Assembly (NCBI GenBank): GCA_000827325.1
Contig: KN832870.1
Coordinates: 1,240,001-1,304,000, forward strand
Length of the DNA stretch: 64,000 nt
Source of the DNA: Oidiodendron maius Zn
Taxonomy: Eukaryota; Ascomycota; Leotiomycetes; Myxotrichaceae
Reading direction: 5' to 3'
Positions 23,001-31,880 of the stretch are shown piece after piece (the first letter of the stretch is position 1; each line of letters opens with the position of its first letter). The notes under the pieces are model-generated. The model saw only the letters and a program-made list of their open reading frames with translations, had not been told where the DNA came from and made no database searches. Position numbers and translations under genes: made by a program.

Positions 23001-23878
23001 CCAATATTAATATAAAGAATGGATATGGTCGGACACTGTTGTTGTATGCTGCTGGGTTAGGGCATGAAGGCATCGTTAAGCTGCTGCTCGAGATTGAGAA
23101 GGTCGATGCCGACTCGAGGGATGATGATGGTCGAACACCGCTATCATATGCAGCTGAAAGAGGGCACGAGGGCATCGTTACGCTACTGCTCGAAACTAGG
23201 CAGGTCGATGCCGACTCGAGGAGTAAGGATCGTGCAGGTGAAGAAGGGCATCGAACACCGCTATCATATGCAGCTGAAAGAGGGCATAAGAGCGTCGTTA
23301 AACTACTGCTCGAGATTGAGAAGGTCGATGCGAACTCAAGGGATGATAGTTATCGGACACCGCTATCATATGCAGCTGAAGGTAGGCATGAGGGCATCGT
23401 GAAACTACTGCTCAAGACTGAGAAGGTCGATGCCGACTCGAGAGATTATCATGATCGGACGCCGTTGTCATATGCAGCTGAAAGCAGGCACGAGGGCATC
23501 GTTAAGCTGCTGCTCGAGATTGAGAAGGTCGATGCCGACTCGAGGGATGATGATGGTCGAACACCGCTCTCATATGCAGCTCAAAGAGGGCACGAGGGCA
23601 TCGTTAAACTACTGTTCGAGACTAAGCAGGTCGATGCCGACTCGAGGGATAATAATGGTCGAACACCGCTCTCATATGCAGCTGAAAGAGGGCACGAGGG
23701 CATCGTTACGCTACTTCTCGAGACTAAGAACGTCGATGTTAAGTGGAATGATAGGTTCGGTCGGGGATTGGTGTCACTTGTTGCTTCGAAGGCTATCAAG
23801 GAGCTACTTCTCGAAGCTGGTGCTAAACCTGTGTCAAAAAGACGAATAGCGTCAGGTATTGTTGTAAATAAGAAATAG
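20016..23878 (+). CDS. NLR-type protein: membrane segment, SERAC1/SesB-like hydrolase, NACHT, ankyrin repeats
   Basis: Five exons: 20016-20248, 20303-20552, 20612-20671, 20732-21052, 21107-23878. They total 3636 nt, giving 1211 aa, and every junction is phase-consistent. Domains in order: a hydrophobic segment at about residues 17-37; an alpha/beta hydrolase of the DUF676/SERAC1/SesB type with VAVHGLGANP (oxyanion region, about 80-89) and GHSFGG (Ser173 as nucleophile), then FFGTPHRGS; a NACHT NTPase with Walker A GSPGIGKT (about 417-424) and Walker B FILVDALDECD (about 518-528); a helical region; and C-terminal ankyrin repeats from about residue 915. SesB-NACHT proteins are established fungal NLRs linked to incompatibility and death signalling. 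The protein appears complete and intact. It is divergent from a broken HET gene, and the ankyrin array shows near-identical units. Confidence 0.9.
23020..23800 (+). repeat. Tandem ankyrin-coding repeats, 102-bp unit, very similar copies
   Basis: About seven units of 34 codons, each with an RTPLSYAAERGHEGIVKLLL core and a KVDADSRDDDG-type linker. DNA identity between adjacent units is very high, including synonymous sites (the CTCGAGATTGAGAAGGTC block recurs). One unit, around 23220-23250, carries an extra 27-bp insertion (SKDRAGEEG). The last unit diverges before the stop. Such homogenised repeats are typical of fungal NLR recognition arrays. Confidence 0.9.
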
Positions 23879-24022
23879 TCACAAGAATGTTATCAGAATC
23901 CTTACTCTTATTTAGTAAAACAGCAAGAGTGGTCCTATCTTGCCTTTGTGGCAGATGGTTAGAATAACTTTGATTGCCGCGACAAACTGGCTAAAAGACA
24001 CAATAATTTGTTACAAGATATA

Positions 24023-24069
24023 ACGTAGGTGCATAGCGAACCGGCCAACATAGCGAACCGGCCACTTTT
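24023..24069 (+). repeat. Left terminal inverted repeat of the Fot1-like element
   Basis: Begins ACGTAGGTGCATAGCG and contains a direct duplication of CATAGCGAACCGGCCA, a likely pair of transposase binding sites. Perfectly matched with the right end over 47 bp. Confidence 0.92.
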
Positions 24070-24121
24070 CGCGAAATTACTCCCTTCCTTTTATAAAAAT
24101 CTTTTTTAAATCAACCACAAC

Positions 24122-25775
24122 ATGTCTCAAAAAATCAATGAAGCTCAATTAAACCTTGCTATTCAAGCTTATAAAAAACACCTAAATCAATCAGTTCATG
24201 CATTAGCTAAGATCTACCAAGTAGATCATTGCAGACTAGGCGAGAGACTATATGGTGTACTCCCTAGACGTGATATCTCAGCTAACTCTCGGAAATTAAA
24301 AAATCTAGAAGAGGATATACTTATAGAACATATTCTCAATCTAGGTTCTAAAGGATTTCCTCCCCGGCTTTATATTGTTAAAGATATAGTAAATCGAATC
24401 ATTGCGATGCGTCAGGGCGAACGCGTCGGATCATGATAGGCTGCAAATTTCGTACGACGACGACCAGAGCTTCAGACGTGTTTTCAACGCAAATACAACT
24501 ATCAGAGGGCCAAATACGAAGATCCAGAGATAATTCAGGGTTGGTTTAAGCTTGTATAGAATACAATCGCCAAATATACCATTATAGACACGGATATCTA
24601 TAATTTTGATAAGACTGGGTTTATGATAGGCCAGATCTCGACAGGAATGGTTGTAACAAGCTCTAACGGCCAGGCAAGAGCAAAGAGGATCCAGCCTGGT
24701 AATAGAGAATAGGTTATAGTTATCCAGGCTGTTAATTCGACCGGTTATACAGTCCTACCATACTTGATTATTATAGGGAAAACTTATCTTGATTTATAGT
24801 ACAATGAAATGGAATTCCTACTACAATAGCATATTGGTATCTCTCAAAATAGCTAGACAACGAATAAATTAGCTATAGATTAGATCTATCACTTTAAGGA
24901 GTTTACTGCTTCCCGAAAATTGGATGTTTACCGCCTCTTAGTCCTTAATAGACATGAAAGTCACTACTTGAACGAATTTAAGGAATATTATAAAGCCTAC
25001 AATATAATTACTCTTTATATACCTCCTTATTTATCTTATATCCTCCAGCCTCTTGATGTAGGGTGTTTTGGGCCTTTAAAGAAGTCCTATAGTCAACAAA
25101 TTAAGCATCTAATACAGCAGCAATATACTTATATAATCAAGGAAGACTTTATTCCTGTATTTCAAGTTGTATTTGAAGCATCCCTAACAGAAAGCAATAT
25201 CCAGGGGGGTTTTAGAGGGGCTGGACTCGTTCCTTTTAATCCAGATAATGTGATATCAGCCCTGGATCTCAAGTTATAGACTCTAACACCCCAGAACTCC
25301 CGGCCAAGCACTGCCTAACTATAGACCTCCTAGACCCCTAGTAATCTAATGCAAGCTACTTCCCAGAGTTCTTTTATTAAGAATCGAGTGGCAAGACACT
25401 ATAGAAGCTCACCAACCTCAATTTTAGATGCTATCGATCAGTTATAAAGGTATATCTAAAGTAATAGCCAAGTTAGTATTATTGGAGGCAGAAAACCGCA
25501 ATCTCTGAAAGGCAAATAAGACGTTAAGCAAGCATTGTAGTCGCAAAAAATCACGTCTACAGATAGGAGGATCACTTAATCTACAGGAGGTCCAGGCTTT
25601 AAGGGATAAGAGGGATATAGCAGACCAGATCAAGCAGGAAACGCGTACAGGGAGTGGTTATAAACCAAGGACTGAAACGCATACGCGATACTGTAGCAAT
25701 TGCAATACAACAGGCCACAACTCGTACACGTGTCCAATTGTAATAGAGACCTTAGAGGAAGATAATTCCGAATAA
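24122..25775 (+). pseudogene. Pogo/Fot1 transposase, inactivated by multiple stops
   Basis: The N-terminus (24122-24436) is an intact helix-turn-helix region (MSQKINEAQLNLAIQAYKKH, then KIYQVDHCRLGERL). After a stop at 24434 the reading continues in other frames with the DDE-transposase landmarks DKTGFMIGQIST, VLNRHESHYLNEF (second catalytic Asp region appears changed to Asn), LQPLDVGCFGPLK and NIQGGFRGAGLVPF. Near 25690 a zinc knuckle CSNCNTTGHNSYTC closes the protein. In-frame TAG and TAA codons stand where Gln or Trp codons are expected, as after RIP. DDE/CENP-B-type family membership is secure; activity is excluded. Confidence 0.88.
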
Positions 25776-25834
25776 ATAAATTTGTTCTGACTTAAATTGG
25801 TTGAGTTATTGTGAGTTTTATAAGAATGCCAAGA

Positions 25835-25881
25835 AAAAGTGGCCGGTTCGCTATGTTGGCCGGTTCGCTATGCACCTACGT
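25835..25881 (-). repeat. Right terminal inverted repeat of the Fot1-like element
   Basis: Exact reverse complement of the left repeat, ending GCACCTACGT before the TA duplication. The same internal duplicated 16-bp motif is present. Confidence 0.92.
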
Positions 25882-25883
25882 TA

Positions 25884-28556
25884 TTCGCTATTCTACTATA
25901 TAAGAGTGACAACCCAATGCCGCTACGTACCACGCACACCTGGCTAAGCTTGTCAATCTTATTCGATGTTAATACCTTGATCAACTCTTCTTTTGAATAG
26001 AATTCTACTCAATTTATATTACATATGATTTATAACCTAGATAAAGAGGGGTTTACGGGAGCTGGCGTTTAGAAAACTGTGTGTTAGAGGCTACAAGATC
26101 ATGTAGTTTATCAGGATGGGTTCAATACAGGTGTGTTGTGTGGAATCGATTGTATTGTCTACGGTTCTAAGATTGACATAACCACACTATTTATATCGTG
26201 CGTTCGTTCGCTTCAATGCGGACATACTAACCATCCGATCGGACCCAAATGTCTGTATATCCTTCACACTATGCCTTTTTTATTACCAAGGTGCCGGGAA
26301 GCTAAGTTAAGAATATTCTTTTATCCAGAGCAATCTAGTAAGTTCGCTCTATGTAAGACAACATTATAAAGCATATGTTTAAAACGTAAGTCTTATTATA
26401 TAATATAGGGTAATGTCTAAGTTAAAAATAAGATAGCAATTTATCTTAGAATTCAAAATCTAGTTGCTGAGCATCACCTTACACTTGATCTAATACTTCT
26501 TAGCTTCCTTGGCCAAATTTGATAAGGCGGGATGGAGAACCCTGGGTAATTTTCAATGCGCTGGCTTCAAATTGATAACCGAGCTCTCGACAATAGTTTC
26601 GTTTTTCTTGTTCTACTGACGGATCAATAGAGCTACTAAACTCAGCCAGCGGCAGCTAGTTGCTAGTATTATAGGAAGGAATCAAAATAAAGCACTCTAT
26701 ACCACTGCAGCTGAACTCAAGCTCCAACTCTCCCTACCGCCCAATCCACGCCTCGAAACAAAAGGTTCGCCTAATCAAACTTTTAGGATACAAGACGAGA
26801 ATGAACAAATTTGCTATACACTGGAGAATGCTTCTTTGCAAGATAATCTAATTTTTACAGCCATGTCATAATAGAGAGCGATCGTTCCAAACAGTGTCGG
26901 TTAAGTGGATAATTCTAAGTTTAAAGTGTTAAAGAACCTCTTTATCATGCTTCAATATATTTAATCAAGCTTGCTACTTATGCTTTAGGTCGATGTGCTT
27001 TGTATTACCTAGAGTGATAATGAGGAAAAAGGTTAGTAGGTGGCATAGATAGGCAAGATATACAAGAAAGCAGTAGAGACCATTATCTAGCTCATGCCTA
27101 GGGAAAATGATAACGTCGTTGCGATAGAAAAATTCTCGGTAATTAGTAAAAAAAGCATTACGTTACAGAATCTTGAGCAGAGGTCAGGTTAATACGCAGG
27201 TTATAGTTGGATATCAGGGTGAAACTCAGTTACATTGACTATTGAGTGATGCAGAGACAACTAATTAAGCACAGCTATACTGGATTAAAGGCCCCTTTAT
27301 ATAGGCCTATTCGGCCTCTTATTGACTCACATGAATCCTCTGAATCCTGGACCCTAAAGGATGTCCTAGATCCTAAGGGACGTATAATGTGTGCTTGAGG
27401 CCCTGATCAATACAGAATTTAGAGCTATAAGATGATAAATTTAATGCAAAGAAATGGGTCGCAATATCTATCTATAAATACAATGCAATGATGAAGGGCC
27501 TCTAGAAAGATTATTTCAAACGTCAACTCTTGGTTCGACGCCCTTAGCTACATTACCCCTTTCTATCATTCAAACATTATTAAAGGGCTAGTAGGGAACG
27601 CAAGTATAGGCTATACAAGAACTTATACTTTCTCGAAATCCGGTTTTTGTTTGTAGATATAAGCGTGTTCTAATCAATCATTTTAAAGGCACCTTATTGC
27701 TCTTCGAAAATACGGATAGAGCGCGAGCCTGCTTTTATACCAAAGAATAGCTAACTTTGTTACTAGATAAGATAATAATGGCTAAAGAGCTCAGCAGGCA
27801 ATGCTCAGTGCGACTCAAATTATCCCTTTAATATATGTAGAATAGGGACCCAATTTCACTCATAGCTGTATATGAACTGTGAAGATCAATTCTCTGTGGT
27901 CGTCAGTGCAATTCAAGAACTTGGGCAAGTGATGGTGAAGCATAGGGCGGTAGAACCGCCCTAGCGTTTACTGAGTGTAAGGCCGCTGTAGGTTCCCCCG
28001 TGGTATCACCCTAGAGTAGTCATAGCGAAAACAAGCATATATGAAATACCCTCAAGGGATGAAAGTGCTTGCATAAACAAGCACAATTTGTATATTCTTG
28101 GCTTCTTAATCCACACCCATTACCTTCTTTCTGCTTGGATAAATTGTTAGACTCTGTCTGTAATTGCAGGGGGTGTAGGGCTCATGTTCTGGATTAGGAG
28201 AGCAGAATAAAACATCATTTCAGGTTACATCTTTCTTCTTAGCTATTGACAGCACCTCATCGCAGACCCCTCCTTTACGTCTTTACCCTCTATATGGAGC
28301 GTATGTGTATGATCATGTAAAAACCATTATTAGTAAGTCTCCTCTGCTCCTGTTGCCGAGCCGCCACTTCTCTATAACTTTCATGGCAACCGCTCCGCTA
28401 CATAATTAAATATAAGCAGAGAATGAATACGATAAATTTGGTACATATTATATGAAAACGACTTAATACCAATAGTGATATTCGCAATGATCAGATCTCG
28501 CCAGCCTTCAATGGTCATCGTTCTCCAATTAGGCATTGTAATACAAAGACATCCGT
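25884..28556. other. 2.7-kb AT-rich block of decayed repeats
   Basis: No open frame of more than about 80 codons and a high TA content, consistent with RIP-mutated transposon remnants. One piece (27178-27276) has a second copy at 61.9 kb. A minus-strand trace near 26530-26640 reads ELGYQFEASALKITQGSPSR, suggesting an ancient coding sequence I cannot name. The last 100 bases are the 3' flank of the PhyH gene. Confidence 0.6.
27178..27276 (+). repeat. Dispersed repeat, copy A (retroelement-like)
   Basis: The stretch from AGGTCAGGTTAATACGCAGG through GAAACTCAGTTACATTGACTA to GATGCAGAGACAACTAA aligns with 61878-62010 with scattered transitions. No coding content. Its repeated occurrence near AT-rich relics suggests an LTR or untranslated part of a retroelement; the type is not certain. 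Confidence 0.6.
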
Positions 28557-29600
28557 TCAGTAGGCTTTCACTCCTGCTAGCTGCAGTAGGCGGTCAGTCT
28601 GTTCTGCTTTTTCAAGTGGCTCTAAGCAGTTACGAGAGTCAATTGTGCCATCAGGGAAACGAGCCTGCATATCCCGAGGCACAATGTTGTCGTGTGGCCA
28701 GTGTGTCGTTGCTCCGTTTGCGTGGAACACGCGCTTCTTCTCGGCCAGCACATCCTTTGACGCCATTTTGCCCGGAGCGTAGGTGGCACATATGACTGTT
28801 CGAATGGTATTGCTATTTTTAGTTGGCTCACCTCCCCAGTGTATTGTTCGAGAGTCCCACAGAATAAAGTCTCCTGGCTCTTCAAGTGCCTTGAGGGGCC
28901 TGAGGCCTCTTATCTCGAACCGTTCGATTTTCTTTTCACTAAAATAGCGATTGTCCTTCCACTCCCATGTATTGGGCTTGGTCTGCGTATCAAAGAATTC
29001 TTCGATGAGTGCATGAGACCCAGGGATGACTTCTAGGGAGCCATCTTCTGGCCCAGCGTGGCTGAGATTAATAATTCCTTGCACACAATGCATCGCCCGC
29101 TTCCTGGATGTTTGGTCGGTATAAGGCCATGGCTTGCGAGCAGGTTTGAGATTCAGCAGCATCACATTCAAAGAGTCAAACGATACGAGGAGTTCATCTG
29201 TGCCACATATCTTAGCGAAAGCTTCCATCACCCTAGGCTCCATTCGAGCTTCCCACATGAATCGCTCGTGAACGACCACATAATTTTCGTGTGTGTTCAA
29301 CTTTGTCCGGATGGGAAGATTTCCAACTTCGAGGTAGATGAATCATTCAAGTCCAATGCAGGGTCGAAGGATTTCAGCCAGTCAAAAGCCTTCTGTTGGC
29401 AGTAACGAGCCGTCTGGGGATCTACAGCCACTTTGATAACGACATAACCTTGGGTCTCAAGGATATCGCGCCAGTCTCCGTATGGAATTGTCAATCTACA
29501 AACGATGAGCAAACTGTCAAAGGTACACAACATAATAGACTCACTTGAATGAACTCTGTTTGGTTGTTAGAGAAGCTTCGGTGGTAGTTTGCGTGCTCAT
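28557..29600 (-). pseudogene. Phytanoyl-CoA dioxygenase (PhyH) family gene, frameshifted, metal ligand altered
   Basis: Exon 1 is 29600-29545 (MSTQTTTEASL...), with intron 29544-29496; the main exon runs to 28557. The protein has the fungal PhyH layout: LTIPYGDWRDILETQGYVVI, MWEARMEPRVMEAFAKICGT, HCVQGIINLSHAGPEDGSLEVIPGSH, GDFILWDSRTIHWGG. The family binds Fe(II) with an HxD...H triad and oxidises substrates with 2-oxoglutarate. Here the first ligand block reads WPYTDQ where relatives have WPHVDQ, so His is replaced by Tyr. In addition the frame shifts at an A-tract near 29320-29322 (one base missing by homology). Either lesion alone should remove activity. The frameshift could be a sequence error; the codon change is less likely to be one. 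Confidence 0.78.
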
Positions 29601-30054
29601 GATCGTAATGGTTTCTAAATAAATGATTACCAATAACCTCCCGTCAATCAACAAATTTTCAAGCCTAAGTGTTGAATGTATAATGTCTTTAAACCCTGGT
29701 TCCCACTTACGAGTTCCGCTATAGCCATGTTTTATAAGCTCTGTTTTAAATACAGAGATGCATCTGGATCAGCTGACAAACGGTTGTTTAAATCGCCGTT
29801 TGTTGCAAGACTTCTCCGCATCATTATAAGGCATAAGTTTGCGCCGGTGGTGGAGTTCCGAGATCGCATCTTCATTCCAAGACGGACACCGCATGACAAG
29901 GGCTCACGTCGACGAAAGAGATGTACCTCGAAACGCCATAGTTATAAACTAGAATTCAAATGTGACATATCATCAGTATCACTCATTTGTATGACGCATT
30001 CATGAGTATAAGGCTCTGCTTTGTTGTGACATCCAACTTCCGGCTTAAGAAAAG
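29601..30054. other. Divergent spacer
   Basis: Between the leftward PhyH gene and the rightward epimerase relic. A 109-codon ORF at 29676-30005 has no recognisable motif. The arrangement would allow a shared promoter for the two once-functional genes. Confidence 0.35.
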
Positions 30055-30994
30055 ATACGGTTTCTACTCACTGGAGCCGCCGGATTTATTAGGCAGATCG
30101 TCTCCAAAGAGCTCCTCGGCGACGATTCAAACCAGCTCGTTTTGACAGATACTGTGGAACCACCTATTCCTCCTAGTTCGAGGTACCCCCAATATGCGGT
30201 TACGGTTCAGGCTGATTTGGTTGAAGGTTCTTCAAGTGTTGTCAGCAAAGACCTCGATGCCATTCTACTCTTCCACGGCATGATGTCTTCGGCTGCAGAA
30301 GCAAATTTTGAGCTAGGTTATCGTGCTAATGTCGACGCTACGCGAGCGTTGCTGGACAACATAGGACAAATATGTCCCGGAATTCGAGTGATTTATGCCT
30401 CCAGCGAAGATGTCTACGGGACCCCAGTACCGAAGAGAAACGTAACGGAGGCGGACATTACCACCACCGAATTATCGTATGGCTGCCAAAAAGTAATTTG
30501 CGAAACGCTAATCAACGATTATACACGCAGGGGCATGATAAATGGCTTCTCACTTCGATTTCCAACAATTTCAGTGCGTCCTGGATTGCCGAGCGCTGCC
30601 GTAACTTCCTTCTTATCTGGGATTGTCAGAGAGCCCTTGAATAGAGAGGTGTGTAATATTCCACTCGAGGATCGCGCCTGGCGTCATTGGATGTGCCCCC
30701 CCACCCCCCAAAACTCTGGTGTACAATGTCCTCGTGGCTCTCAAACTTCCTCGCGATGCACTTCCATCGCGCAGAAGGGCAGTAAATGTTCCTGGGTTCG
30801 GAGTCACTGTGCAGGAAATGCTTGATGCCTTAAAAGAACTGGAACTCCGAGAGAAGGAGGTTCCAGGTATGAAGTCTCTATTATATTCATGGGCGGATCA
30901 CTTCGACAACATACTTGGGTTATCTCTTGGAATAAAACAGGACTCATCGTTTGTACAGTCGGCATTAGACTATAAGAAGTTTCTTGAAGGATGA
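30055..30994 (+). pseudogene. Extended SDR / epimerase (erythronate-dehydrogenase-like), start lost and frameshifted
   Basis: The reading frame opens after a stop with ATA CGG TTT (30055-), where an ATG would be expected, then RFLLTGAAGFIRQIVSKELL: the NAD-binding GxxGxxG of extended SDRs, but with the third Gly changed to Arg. It continues with VIYASSEDVYG, ELSYGCQKVICETLINDYTRRG (the YxxxK catalytic pair) and RFPTISVRPG. At the C7/C6 tracts (30696-30709) the frame shifts; the downstream part resumes as KTLVYNVLVALKLPRDALP, NVPGFGVTVQEML and ends at 30994. The order resembles D-erythronate dehydrogenase-type SDRs. Start loss and the Gly-to-Arg change are G-to-A transitions. Non-functional as it stands. 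Confidence 0.75.
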
Positions 30995-31218
30995 ACCGAA
31001 AATAATAGCTAAGTTGTAGAATGTCAAAAGTTGGGTTGAACGGCCTTGCCGAAAGGGTGCAGCATCACTCTGTGGCTGAAGCGGTTAGATCTCAGAAATA
31101 TTCTATCAAATAAATACTTAGATTTGGCAGTAAGCGGCACATACACCATATTCACCTGGATATATTCATATTTCTTTTGTTTGTGATTAACAATACTTAC
31201 TTCCTGGTCCATATTAGG

Positions 31219-31815
31219 CATTATCTAACAGGCACGGAATGGAACCCATATCCGACGCCTTACTTTTGTACTCTAATATTGGACTCGATTGAGGGTATCA
31301 CTGTTGAATTGCGTACAAACGAATACTGTGACTATAATGCTCAATATGAGTGGATGCAAAACGCCATGGGCTTGCGTAAAGTACCTATATGGGACTTTTC
31401 GGTGAGAAGCGGCGTAGTTTCTGACACTTCTATTAACCCCTCTGAAAACTGTATTTACTCCTATTCGGGGCACCATGATAGACCTGTCTCGTACTCTTTT
31501 ACTCTTTTACTCCATATAGCCGACACACTTCATATGCTAACCATTCATCGTTTAGCGATTAAATTTCATTCGCACTGTCCTTTCGAAGAGAAAGCTGACA
31601 CGAATCGTAGATAACGAGAAGACGTGGGGCTGGAATGACCCTCGAATGCCAACTATCAATGGTATTTTACGACGGTGAGTCGTAAATTCGTTTTGAAATT
31701 CTCCTGCTCAGTCATAATCTTCGCTCTAAGACCGACGGGCTTTCTTATTACCTATGTTTTATCTCTTGACTGACTGAAAATTTTACACTCTTTAGAGGCC
31801 TGACGGTGGCTAACC
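31219..31815 (+). pseudogene. Glutamyl-tRNA synthetase catalytic-core fragment with intact introns
   Basis: Three exons remain: about 31219-31401, 31556-31674 and 31796-31815; the introns (154 and 121 nt) have GTGAGA/GTGAGT donors and TTTAG acceptors. The spliced reading gives NPYPTPYFCTLILDSIEGIT, LRTNEY, YEWMQNAMGLRKVPIWDFS joined to [20 protein letters not shown], then [21 protein letters not shown]. This follows eukaryotic cytosolic GluRS from the DSIEGVTHALRT region through the KMSKS-equivalent (LSKRKL) to the WDDPRxPT...RRGMTV block. The N-terminal HIGH half and the anticodon-binding part are missing, and homology ends soon after 31815. Retained introns point to DNA-level duplication, not a retrocopy. 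It is not a working synthetase; the functional gene must be elsewhere. Confidence 0.8.
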
Positions 31816-31880
31816 CTATTAAAACTAGGGACATCCTACCACAAATACTCTCAGAAATTAAAGCTGAAAATGGTTGCCTA

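Larger units (their letters stand above)
24023..25881 (+). mobile_element. Fot1/pogo-type DNA transposon, 1.86 kb
   Basis: Terminal inverted repeats of 47 bp are identical at both ends (24023-24069 and 25835-25881) and flanked by TA (24021-24022, 25882-25883), the signature of Tc1/mariner/pogo insertion. Length and coding content fit Fot1-like elements of filamentous fungi. The internal transposase is interrupted by many stops, so the copy cannot move by itself, though its ends might still be mobilised by a related transposase. Confidence 0.92.
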
